A stretch of 64,000 bases of DNA from Kutzneria sp. 744 (GTDB lineage: Bacteria > Actinomycetota > Actinomycetes > Mycobacteriales > Pseudonocardiaceae): assembly GCF_000568255.1 (NCBI RefSeq), contig NZ_KK037166.1, forward strand, positions 4,007,003 through 4,071,002. Direction: 5' to 3'. Below are positions 34,637 through 41,991 of this stretch, piece after piece. A model generated the notes under the pieces. It ran no database searches. It worked only from the letters and a program-made list of their open reading frames with translations, and was not told the DNA's origin. Each line of letters begins with the position of its first letter. Position 1 is the first letter of the stretch. The translations under genes and the position numbers were made by a program.

Positions 34637-35811
34637 GACGCCTCGGTGACGGCCTGCGACTCCCGCACGGACATCTCCTGCAACGGCAGGCCGTCGCTGT
34701 TGCCGAGGGTGACGCCGATCCAGCCGGTGTCGGGGTAGATGTTCCAGCTGGCGGCGACGCCGGGGTTGGCGCCGGCCCGCCCGAACACCCACTGGCGGTT
34801 GAGGATGTGGACGGGCAGCGAGTAGGCGCCGAACGACGTGGGCCCGTGGGGAATCTTGGCGCCGGTGAGCACGTCGGCCCACGGACGGTCCAGCAGCGTG
34901 CCGTCGAACAGGGCCTGGCCGAAGCGGACGAGGTCGGGCGCGGTGGCGAAACCGCCGTCGCCGGGGGCGTCGACGAAGGCGCGGCCGGGGTTCTTGCCGA
35001 GCACGTCCGGGGCGGGGCTGCCCTGGTCCAGGTGGCGCACGGCATCGACCTGGCTGCCGTCGGCCAGCGTCATGTACGGGTGCGCGATGTGGGGGTCGGT
35101 GAGCCACTGAGGCCGGGTGAAAAACCCGGTGCCGGTCATGCCGCAACGCCGGAAGATGTTGTCCTGCACGTAATCCCAGTAAGACCGACCGCTCACGGCC
35201 TCGACGATCTGCGCGGGGATCTGAACCTCGGCGGCGACGTGGTCGGCGGGTGTGCCGGGCGGATCCACCGGCGTCGACTGCCGAGCCCACTGTTCGTAGT
35301 AGGCGTGCACCTCGTCCCGGCTCTGGAAGACCCGCCGCACGTCCTCGTCCGGGCTCGCCGTCCCGGAAGTGCCGGAGAGCAGGTGGTGAATGGTCACCTT
35401 GTCGGCGATCCCCTTGGCGTAGCCGGTCAAGTACGTGCCGACGGTGTCGGACAGCTTCAGCTTGCCCTGCTGCACCAGCTGCAGGACGGCCACCGCGCCG
35501 AACGGCTTGCCGGCGGAGCTGAGGCTGAAGGCGATGCCTTCGTGGTTACGGATCCCCTTCTCCCGGTCGGCCAGGCCGTAGCTGCGTGACAGCACGGTCC
35601 GGCCCCGGTGCGACAGCGTCACCACGCCGGAGAACCTGCCCTCGGCCGCCAGCTGCGCCACGTACCGGTCATAGGCGCCGCCGGGCCGAGTGGCCGGCGG
35701 GATGTCGCAATCGACCGGATCGGCGTGGGCGACCGGTGCGGCGGCCGCCACCACGCCCGCGGCCGTCAGCCCGAGCAACCGCCGCCGACCGATACTCCCT
35801 GCGGAATCCAT
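34630..35811 (-). CDS. Beta-lactamase-fold serine hydrolase, probable pseudoenzyme, Tat-exported
   Basis: A 393-residue protein. The ATG at 35811 has GGGAAGGA upstream and begins a twin-arginine signal (SIGRRRLLGLTAAG) ending near AHADP. The fold is that of class-C beta-lactamase-like esterases. The first motif SxxK is intact (LSSAGKPFG). The second, normally Tyr-x-Asn after PGT, reads HVA (PGTPADHVAAEVQ). The third, normally His-x-Gly, reads RAG (VFGRAGANPG). Loss of the general base Tyr and of the third motif suggests no ordinary hydrolase activity. The protein may bind a cell-wall ligand instead. It is coupled to vanZ. Confidence 0.85.
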   Translation of the reverse strand: MDSAGSIGRRRLLGLTAAGVVAAAAPVAHADPVDCDIPPATRPGGAYDRYVAQLAAEGRFSGVVTLSHRGRTVLSRSYGLADREKGIRNHEGIAFSLSSAGKPFGAVAVLQLVQQGKLKLSDTVGTYLTGYAKGIADKVTIHHLLSGTSGTASPDEDVRRVFQSRDEVHAYYEQWARQSTPVDPPGTPADHVAAEVQIPAQIVEAVSGRSYWDYVQDNIFRRCGMTGTGFFTRPQWLTDPHIAHPYMTLADGSQVDAVRHLDQGSPAPDVLGKNPGRAFVDAPGDGGFATAPDLVRFGQALFDGTLLDRPWADVLTGAKIPHGPTSFGAYSLPVHILNRQWVFGRAGANPGVAASWNIYPDTGWIGVTLGNSDGLPLQEMSVRESQAVTEASC

Positions 35812-35923
35812 GAGCGCGGTCCTTCCCCCTCGACAAACCGTGGCCCCCAGTGAAGACGGCCGGACGTTGCCGCGGCGTACGCGGTTTTCCATACGCCCGC
35901 GATACGCGGGGCATGATGGCGGC

Positions 35924-36838
35924 ATGACCAAGTACGGACTGTCCCTTCCGCAGGGCAGCGAAGCGGATCTCAGCCACGATGTCACGACCGTGGCCCGCGA
36001 GGCCGAGCGCCTGGGCTACGACAGCCTGTGGGTGTACGAGCGGGTGCTGTTTCCGGTGAAACCCAACGACGGCATGTACGGCGTGCCGGGACTGGCCTGG
36101 TCCGAGACCTACCAGTTCAACGCCGAGCCGCTGACGGTGCTGGCCGCGGCGGCCGCCGTGACGCAGACGGTCAAACTGGGCACCTGCCTGCTGGTCGCGC
36201 CGCTGCACCAGCCGGTGCGGCTGGCCCGGACGCTGGCGACCATCGACCAGCTCAGCGGCGGCCGGATGGTGGCCGGCTTCGGCTCCGGCTGGTCCTCGGA
36301 CGAGTACCGTTCGCACGGCGCGGAGCTGCGGAACCGGGGCCGCGACCTCGAGGCCACCATCGACGCCTGCCGCACGCTCTGGGGACCGAACCCGGTGTCC
36401 TATCGGGACAGTAGGACCGTGGTGGACAACGCCTTCGTGACGCCGAAGCCGGTCGACAGCATCCCGATCCTGGTCGGCGGCGGCTCGGCCCCGGCCGCGC
36501 TGGACCGAATCGCCCGCAAGGCCGACGGCTGGATTCCCAGCGGCATGGGGGCCGAGGCGATCGGACAGACCTGGCAGCGCATCCGCGAGCTGGCCGACGG
36601 CCACGGCCGTGACGCCGACGCCCTGCGCCTGGTGCCGTTGATCCACGTCTACGTCGCCGACGCCGACATCTCCGGTGACCGCACGCCGTTCCAGGGCAGC
36701 CCGGCCCAGCTGGCCGAGGACGTCGCCGCCCTGACCGCCGTCGGCGCCGACGAGGTGATCCTGTACGTGGTCAACGGGAACACCGCCAGGGAGCTCGTGG
36801 ACCGGGCCGGGGCTCTGGTCGAGCGGCTGCCGCGCTGA
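35924..36838 (+). CDS. LLM-class F420-dependent oxidoreductase (second copy)
   Basis: A 304-residue luciferase-like protein: KYGLSLPQGSEADLSHD at the start, VKLGTCLLVAPLHQPVRLARTLATIDQLSGGR as the core block, GFGSGWSSDEYRSHG, and IPILVGGGSAPAALDRIARKADGWIP towards the end. These are hallmarks of TIGR03619/Rv2161c-like F420-dependent enzymes. The ATG at 35924 is the first sensible start. The open frame upstream is a shadow of the serine-hydrolase gene. Its stop is three bases before the first MarR-type palindrome, so it is transcribed separately from the SDR gene. Confidence 0.88.
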   Translation: MTKYGLSLPQGSEADLSHDVTTVAREAERLGYDSLWVYERVLFPVKPNDGMYGVPGLAWSETYQFNAEPLTVLAAAAAVTQTVKLGTCLLVAPLHQPVRLARTLATIDQLSGGRMVAGFGSGWSSDEYRSHGAELRNRGRDLEATIDACRTLWGPNPVSYRDSRTVVDNAFVTPKPVDSIPILVGGGSAPAALDRIARKADGWIPSGMGAEAIGQTWQRIRELADGHGRDADALRLVPLIHVYVADADISGDRTPFQGSPAQLAEDVAALTAVGADEVILYVVNGNTARELVDRAGALVERLPR

Positions 36839-36841
36839 TTT

Positions 36842-36885
36842 GATGAGGTACCTCAGCACTGCTACAGTGATGAGGTACCTCATCA
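36842..36885 (+). promoter_or_regulatory. Two palindromic operators in the SDR promoter
   Basis: TGATGAGGTACCTCATCA at 36868-36885 is a perfect 18-base palindrome. A second copy with two changes lies at 36842-36857. A TACAGT element (36863-36868) between them could be the -10 box, so a bound repressor would block the promoter. The same core recurs beside the marR start at 38163, which points to MarR as the binding protein. Confidence 0.72.
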
Positions 36886-36900
36886 ATCGTGGAGGCGGCC

Positions 36901-37734
36901 ATGAGCACGCGCCCTGTTGTCGTCATCACCGGGGCCACCAACGGCCTGGGCCGACTGGTCGCCCTCGACCTCGCGCAGCAAGGAGCGCGGCTGGCCGTGG
37001 TGGCCCGCGACCCGGACAAGGCCGCATCGTTGCGCCGGGAGACCGAGGCGGACGTCTTCATCGCGGATCTGGCTTCGCTGAGCGATGTCCGCCGGGTGGG
37101 CGCCGAGATCGCCGCGCGCTACGACCAGGTGGACGTGCTGGTCAACAATGCCGGCCTGCACGCCTTCGCCCAGCGCCGCACCGAAGACGGCGTCGCGGAG
37201 ATGACGGCGGTCAACTACCTGGCGCCGTGGCTGCTCACGGCGACGTTGCGGGACAAGCTCACCGGCCGCGTCGTCAACGTCGCCTCCGAGGCGGCGCGGC
37301 AGGTGAAGACGCTGGATCCCCAGGCCGATCTCCTTGCCACCGAAGACTTCTCACGGCGCGAGTCCTTCGCCCGGTACGGCCGGACCAAGCTGATGGACAT
37401 CATGTTCACGCAGGAGCTGAGCCGGCGACTGGCCGGCACCGACGTGACGGTCAACTGCTGCGACCCCGGTTTCAACACCAGCGGCCTCGGCCGCGAGCTG
37501 CCGCTCGCCGGACCGCTGGAGAAGGTTCTCAAGGCGCTGAGGATCGGCGATCCCCGTCGTGGCGCGGGAATCATCAGGAGCCTGTGCACGGACGACCGGT
37601 TCGCGACGACTACCGGCGGGTACTTCTCGCACCGTGACGCCAAACCGCTCGAATGCCCGGCCGCCGGACGCGGCGAGCAGATCCAGAAAGAACTCTGGGA
37701 CGCCACCGCCGCCCTCGTCGGAATGGCGCTATAG
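36901..37734 (+). CDS. SDR family oxidoreductase (retinol-dehydrogenase-like)
   Basis: A 277-residue enzyme with the cofactor motif TGATNGLGR, NNAGLHAF in the position of NNAG, and the catalytic Tyr-x-x-x-Lys in FARYGRTKLMDI, about 40 residues after NVASEAA. Extended-loop members like this act on ketones, aldehydes or polyketide intermediates. The ATG at 36901 has GGAGG seven bases upstream. The gene sits under two MarR-type palindromes and converges on marR with a six-base overlap, so it is probably MarR-repressed. Confidence 0.9.
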   Translation: MSTRPVVVITGATNGLGRLVALDLAQQGARLAVVARDPDKAASLRRETEADVFIADLASLSDVRRVGAEIAARYDQVDVLVNNAGLHAFAQRRTEDGVAEMTAVNYLAPWLLTATLRDKLTGRVVNVASEAARQVKTLDPQADLLATEDFSRRESFARYGRTKLMDIMFTQELSRRLAGTDVTVNCCDPGFNTSGLGRELPLAGPLEKVLKALRIGDPRRGAGIIRSLCTDDRFATTTGGYFSHRDAKPLECPAAGRGEQIQKELWDATAALVGMAL

Positions 37735-38160
37735 CTCCTCTTCGAGCGCGTCCACCAGCTTGCCCAGGCGGGCCAGCCGTGTCGGCCCCAGGGCGCCGAA
37801 GATCTCCATGAGCGCCTCGTCGCCGGCGACCACACCGGCCGCGAGGCTGTCCACCCCGGCCGGCGTGAGGGCGACGAGCTTGGCCCGCTGGTCCTCGGGA
37901 TCGGCGGTCCGGACGACCAGGCCGTCCCGCTCCAGCGCCTCGACCGCCTGGGTCACCGAGCGCGGGGCCTGGCCGAGGCTCTCGGCCAGCGACACCTGCC
38001 GCTGCGGGCCGGTCTCGTCGAGGATGCGCAGGATCTTCACCCGGGCCAGCGAAAGCCCGCCGGCGACCATCTTGTCGTCGACGAGCCGGCGCACCCGGTG
38101 CGCGAGGGACAGGTACCGCAGCCCCACCCGCACGGCCTCATCGCTCACCGCCGCCTCCAT
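37729..38160 (-). CDS. MarR family transcriptional regulator
   Basis: A 143-residue winged-helix dimer regulator. Key segments are LSLARVKILRILDETGPQRQ, LAESLGQAPRSVTQAVEALERDGLVVR as recognition helix region, and DQRAKLVALTPAG as the wing. Its start is three bases from a sequence resembling the palindromes in front of the SDR gene, so it probably represses itself and that gene. The ligand may be a phenolic or aldehyde substrate of the SDR. Confidence 0.9.
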   Translation of the reverse strand: MEAAVSDEAVRVGLRYLSLAHRVRRLVDDKMVAGGLSLARVKILRILDETGPQRQVSLAESLGQAPRSVTQAVEALERDGLVVRTADPEDQRAKLVALTPAGVDSLAAGVVAGDEALMEIFGALGPTRLARLGKLVDALEEEL

Positions 38161-38162
38161 TC

Positions 38163-38180
38163 GTGAAGTACCTCACCAAT
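38163..38180 (-). promoter_or_regulatory. Probable MarR autoregulatory operator
   Basis: On the minus strand this reads TGGTGAGGTACTTCACGA, differing at few positions from the perfect palindrome TGATGAGGTACCTCATCA at 36868. It lies immediately in front of the marR start codon. Confidence 0.6.
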
Positions 38181-38183
38181 AGC

Positions 38184-38466
38184 CTACTTGGTGAAGCCGA
38201 TCACGGCGTAGTCGACGGGATTGCCGGCGAAGCCGACCACGCCGTAGTCGGCCACGGTGCTCCGCGTTGTTCAGCGTCAGCCTCACGCCCATGACGGCCG
38301 GCTGCTGCTGGAGGAGCTGGCCGCTGTCGGTGCTGGGCCGGCTGTTCGGCGCGAGGAACGTGAGGTCGAGCTCTTTGCCGTCCTTGACCCTGTACTGGCC
38401 GGACATCCGCCGGCCGTCGGCGTCCAGCCCGACACCGGCGGCCGGCGTCTCGTCCCGGTATGTCAC
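38184..38466 (-). pseudogene. Fragment of a peptide-type (family 5) solute-binding protein
   Basis: The sequence VKDGKELDLTFLAPNSRPST followed by SGQLLQQQPAVMGVRLTLNN matches the C-terminal domain of dipeptide/nickel-type binding proteins. The frame shifts after LTLNNAE. The neighbouring frame continues as STVADYGVVGFAGNPVDYAV and ends at a TAG next to the MarR operator. Both ends of the gene are missing and there is no signal peptide. It is a remnant between marR and the GMC gene. Confidence 0.55.
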
Positions 38467-39905
38467 CGAATCAGCTCGGCGGCCCGTTCGGCGATCCCGT
38501 ACACCGGCGCGGCGGTGTTGCCGCTGGTGATGGTCGGCATGATCGAGGCGTCGACGACGCGCAGCCCGTCGAGGCCGTGCACGCGCAGTTCGGAGTCGAC
38601 GACGGCGTCGTTGTCGGCGCCCATCCGGCAGGTGCCGACCGGGTGGTAGTAGGGATGGGTGCTGGCCAGGAGGTACTCCCGCACGGCGCGGTCGTCACGG
38701 GTGTCCGGCCCCGGTGTCACTTCGCGCTTGCGCCAAACGGAAAGCGCGGGCTGGCGGCCGATCTCGCGGCCCATCGCCAACCCGATGGCCATGGTGTCGA
38801 GGTCACGGGGATCGCGATAGTAGGCCGGATCGACGCTCGGGAGCGTGCGCGGATCCGCCGACCGCAGCCGCACCGTGCCACGTGAATACGGTGCCATCGC
38901 GGAGATTCCGATCGTGTAGCCGTGTTCGAGAACACCCTCGGGCACCAAGGGCACATCGAACGAGAATAACTGGAGATCGGGGAGATCGCCGGTGCTGGCG
39001 GCGAGGCCGATGATGTCGACATGCCCGTTGACCGCGGGCGGCGTCTCCTGGGCGGCCTCGTACACCAGGATGGTGACGACGTGGTCGTGCAGGTTCGAGC
39101 CGACACCGGGCCGGTCGGCCACCACGTCGATGTCGAGGTCGCGCAGATGCCCGGCCGGGCCGACTCCGGACAGCATCAGCAGGTGCGGCGAGCCGATCGC
39201 GCCCGCGGCCAGGATGATCTCCCGTTCGCAGCGGACCTGTCGGTCAATTCCGTTGGTACGAAAGGAGACCCCGACCGCGCGAGTGTCGTCGAAGAGGATC
39301 CGTCGAACCTGGGCGTCGGTGATGATCTCAAGGTTGGCTCGCTGCGCCGCCGGTGTGAGGTACGCGTCGGCGGAGCTGATCCGCCGGCCGCCGGCGATGG
39401 TGACGTCGGTGCGCCCGAAGCCGAACTCCGTGCCGCCGCTGATGTCCGCAGCGAGCGGATGACCGGCCTGGGCGCTGGCCTCCAGGAACGCCGTCGCCCA
39501 TGGATGCGCCGGCGTCGCCGGGCCCACCGACAGCGCCCGCTCGGAGCGCCCGAAGTACGGGAGCAGGTCGTCGAAACCCCATCCCTTGACACCCCAGCGG
39601 TCGTAGGCCGAGCGGTGTCCGCGCGTGAACACCATCGCGTTGATCGCCGAGGAACCACCCAGCCCGCGGCCGCGAGGCAGATTCACCGGCGCGCCCGACA
39701 ACTGCGGCACCGTCAGGTCGCCCCAGTCCGACGCCGTGTCCTGCAACAACGGCCAGGCCGGCGGAATCGCGCTTCGCGGATCGGGTTCGGCTGCCCCCGC
39801 CTCCATCAGCAGGACGCGGACGCCGGGATCCTCGCTCAGCCGCGCGGCGAGCACGCAGCCCGCGGTCCCGGCGCCGACGATGACAAAGTCGTGGTCGACC
39901 CCCAT
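38463..39905 (-). CDS. GMC family FAD-dependent oxidoreductase (choline dehydrogenase-like)
   Basis: A 480-residue flavoprotein with the FAD-binding VIVGAGTAGCVLAARLSED at the start, the GMC signature GRGLGGSSAINAMVFTRGH, the second signature GAIGSPHLLMLSGVGP, and the active-site His pair region (HPYYHPVGTCRMG and TSGNTAAPVYGIAERA). It should oxidise a primary or secondary alcohol. The ATG at 39905 gives the Rossmann fold at the very N-terminus. A longer frame to 39983 is possible. Its end overlaps the solute-binding remnant. Confidence 0.92.
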   Translation of the reverse strand: MGVDHDFVIVGAGTAGCVLAARLSEDPGVRVLLMEAGAAEPDPRSAIPPAWPLLQDTASDWGDLTVPQLSGAPVNLPRGRGLGGSSAINAMVFTRGHRSAYDRWGVKGWGFDDLLPYFGRSERALSVGPATPAHPWATAFLEASAQAGHPLAADISGGTEFGFGRTDVTIAGGRRISSADAYLTPAAQRANLEIITDAQVRRILFDDTRAVGVSFRTNGIDRQVRCEREIILAAGAIGSPHLLMLSGVGPAGHLRDLDIDVVADRPGVGSNLHDHVVTILVYEAAQETPPAVNGHVDIIGLAASTGDLPDLQLFSFDVPLVPEGVLEHGYTIGISAMAPYSRGTVRLRSADPRTLPSVDPAYYRDPRDLDTMAIGLAMGREIGRQPALSVWRKREVTPGPDTRDDRAVREYLLASTHPYYHPVGTCRMGADNDAVVDSELRVHGLDGLRVVDASIMPTITSGNTAAPVYGIAERAAELIR

Positions 39906-39995
39906 GGCGGGAAAGCTAGCAGGTGACGTCGGCTCCACCGGCGTGGCGACCCGATTGCCCGGCACGGATGCCTGTTCAGGCAAACCGAGCAGGCA

Positions 39996-40157
39996 TCAGT
40001 CCAACGGCGGCCACACCGGGACGGGGGCGCAGCCGGAGGGGAAACGCACGTTCTTGGCCCGGACGATGTCGGGCAGCCCGTACCGGTGGTCGGCCGTGCC
40101 GACCAGCACCACCCGTGACCGGTCGAGGTCGGCGAGCCGGAGGCTGCGCTCGGCCAC
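39996..40157 (-). pseudogene. Caspase-like protease remnant (N-terminal ~50 codons)
   Basis: Fifty-three codons from a GTG. SLRLADLDRSRVVLVGTAD followed by LPDI resembles the opening strand of actinobacterial metacaspase-like effectors (DxxRSRAVLIGTxxY..LPDLPAV). After RAKNV the match is lost and the frame ends at 39996, without the catalytic His and Cys. It lies seven bases downstream of the EACC1-like remnant, the usual gene order in EACC1-caspase modules. Identification rests on a short segment and is tentative. Confidence 0.5.
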
Positions 40158-40164
40158 GGACGGC

Positions 40165-40428
40165 TCAGTCCTCGTCCAGCGTCCGGGAGAACTCCGCCAC
40201 CATCTCCCGCAGCTGGGCCAGCTCGGCGGCACGAACGCTGCCGGCGGCGACGGTGATGGTGTCCAGCAGCCTGGGCTCGGGTCCGCCGCAGACGGGTCAG
40301 CCCGGCGAAGTCCTCCTGCTCACCGAGCCACCGCTGCGGGGACAGCAGCTCCTCGACGCCACCGGCGTCCATGGTCACTTCAACTGTCACGGTGAGTGAC
40401 GCCAGCAAGCCGATTGGTGGCCCGGTCA
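40165..40428 (-). pseudogene. EACC1 (effector-associated constant component 1) remnant
   Basis: From the GTG at 40428 the product begins TGPPIGLLASLTVTVEVTMD and continues GGVEELLSPQRWLGEQEDF, close to the first strand-helix of EACC1 proteins. A frameshift follows after LRR near 40260. The next frame reads PEPRLLDTITVAAGSV and then jumps to a C-terminal helix ending FSRTLDED. The expected middle (a hydrophobic helix and VSWLRHR-type segment) is missing. So the gene has both a frameshift and a deletion. EACC1 genes normally precede a caspase or other effector in NTP-dependent conflict systems. Confidence 0.55.
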
Positions 40429-40430
40429 CC

Positions 40431-40446
40431 CGTACAGCCTGCTGTA
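40431..40446. promoter_or_regulatory. Palindrome GTACAGCCTGCTGTAC, copy 1
   Basis: A 16-base inverted repeat (GTACAG-n4-CTGTAC) 59 bases upstream of the CPBP protease start. An identical copy lies between the sensor kinase and the small membrane protein at 43249. It is a likely binding site for the adjacent LuxR-type response regulator. Confidence 0.7.
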
Positions 40447-40504
40447 CCTGATTTCGGGTGCGCACGGGAATGACCTTCGCGGCCCGCGCTGGTGTGCTCA
40501 ACCG

Positions 40505-41368
40505 GTGACAATCACCGAAAACATCCGCCGCCGGCCGCTGGTCTGGTTCTTCGTGCTGGCCAACGCGTTGAGCTGGGCGGCATGGGCGCCGTACATCCTG
40601 TCCGAGAACGGGTTGGGGCTACTGCACTTCCGGTTCCCGGAGCTGCTCGGCACGAGCCAGCTCGCCGGGGTCCTGCCGGGCGCCTACCTGGGGCCGATCT
40701 TCTCGGCGTATGTGGTCACGGCAGTGACCGACGGCCGGGCGGGGCTGCGCCTGTGGGTGGGGCGGCTGGCGAAGTGGCGGGTCAACTGGCGTTGGTACGT
40801 AGGCGTTGTGCTGGCGGTGCCGGCGGTGCTGACGGCGTCCACAGTGGCATTGTCGGAGCAGAACCCGATGCTGCCGGCGGTGGCGACGCTCGTGGCGTAC
40901 GTGCCGGGCCTGGTGCTCCAGATGGTCACCACGGGTCTGGCCGAGGAGCCGGGCTGGCGCGACTTTGCCCTGCCCCGCCTGCAGAACCGGTTCGGGCCGC
41001 TCGGTGGCACGCTGATCCTCGGGCCGCTGTGGGGAGTCTGGCACCTGCCACTGTTCTTCTCGGACTGGGGCAACTGGCCGCACTGGACGCTGCTCACGCC
41101 GGTGGAGTTCGTGGCCACCTGCGTCACCTTCAGCATCATCATGACCTGGGTGTTCAACCGCACCGGGGAGAGCCTGCCGATCGCCATGCTGTTGCACACC
41201 AGCGTGAACAACTTCTTCTCGATCGCCTGGTCGCAGATGTTCCCGTCGATGTCGATCCAGGACACCTCGCACGCGTTCCTGCTCGGCTCCGGCACGATCG
41301 CGATCGTGCTGCTGGCGGCGACCCGCGGCCGCCTGGGTCACCGGGCGCCGGTCCTCGCCTTGAGGTAG
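40505..41368 (+). CDS. CPBP family intramembrane metalloprotease
   Basis: A 287-residue, eight-span membrane protein of the CAAX/bacteriocin-processing (CPBP) family. Catalytic motifs are the Glu-Glu-x-x-x-Arg of LAEEPGWRDFAL, the His of GPLWGVWHLPLFF, and the late His/Asn segment MLLHTSVNNFF. Bacterial members process or confer immunity to peptides, or act in envelope stress. The GTG at 40505 is the start. A 16-base palindrome in its promoter recurs near the two-component genes with which it converges (31-base overlap). Confidence 0.9.
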   Translation: MTITENIRRRPLVWFFVLANALSWAAWAPYILSENGLGLLHFRFPELLGTSQLAGVLPGAYLGPIFSAYVVTAVTDGRAGLRLWVGRLAKWRVNWRWYVGVVLAVPAVLTASTVALSEQNPMLPAVATLVAYVPGLVLQMVTTGLAEEPGWRDFALPRLQNRFGPLGGTLILGPLWGVWHLPLFFSDWGNWPHWTLLTPVEFVATCVTFSIIMTWVFNRTGESLPIAMLLHTSVNNFFSIAWSQMFPSMSIQDTSHAFLLGSGTIAIVLLAATRGRLGHRAPVLALR

Positions 41369-41991
41369 CGCAGCACGGCCGTCACGCGCCGATCGGCACT
41401 GTCGGTCGGCGCGAGATCCAGTTTGGCGAAGATGCTGCGAATGTGCTTGTGCACGGCCCCGTCCGTGACGACCAGCCGCGCGGCGATGGCGCTGTTGCCC
41501 AGTCCCTCGGCCATGAGCGCCAGCACGTCCCGCTCCCGGGCGCTGAGCCGTTCCAACCGGTTGTCGGGGCGAACCATCAGCTGGGCAACGACTTCCGGGT
41601 CGATGGCGGTGCCGCCGCCGGCCACCCGGCGCAGCACGTCCAGGAACTCCTCGACCCGCCCGACCCGCTCCTTGAGCAGGTAGCCCAGCCCTGAGCCGCC
41701 CGTGGTGAACAGCTCGGTGGCGAAGGCCTGCTCCACGTACGCGGAGAGCACGAGCACCGCCAGGCCGGATTGCCGCCGCCGGGCCTCGACCGCCGCCACA
41801 ATGCCTTCGTCGGTGTTGGTCGGCGGCATGCGAACGTCCACAATGGCCAGATCGGGCCCGTGTTCATCCACGGCGGCCAGGAAGTCCGGCGCGTTGGCCA
41901 CGGTCGCCACGACATCGAGGCCCTCGGCCTTCAACAGCAGGGCCAGGCCCTCGCGCAGCAGCGAGTCGTCTTCGGCGATCACAATCCGCAT
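41338..41991 (-). CDS. LuxR/NarL-family response regulator
   Basis: A 217-residue regulator. The receiver domain has acidic EDD near residue 7, phosphoacceptor Asp in LAIVDVRMPP, and Lys in YLLKERVG. The C-terminal NarL domain has LSARERDVLALMAEGLGNSA and VTDGAVHKHIRSIFAKL. The ATG at 41991 overlaps the sensor-kinase stop by 13 bases. Palindromes upstream of the CPBP gene and next to the kinase gene are candidate targets. Confidence 0.93.
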   Translation of the reverse strand: MRIVIAEDDSLLREGLALLLKAEGLDVVATVANAPDFLAAVDEHGPDLAIVDVRMPPTNTDEGIVAAVEARRRQSGLAVLVLSAYVEQAFATELFTTGGSGLGYLLKERVGRVEEFLDVLRRVAGGGTAIDPEVVAQLMVRPDNRLERLSARERDVLALMAEGLGNSAIAARLVVTDGAVHKHIRSIFAKLDLAPTDSADRRVTAVLRYLKARTGAR

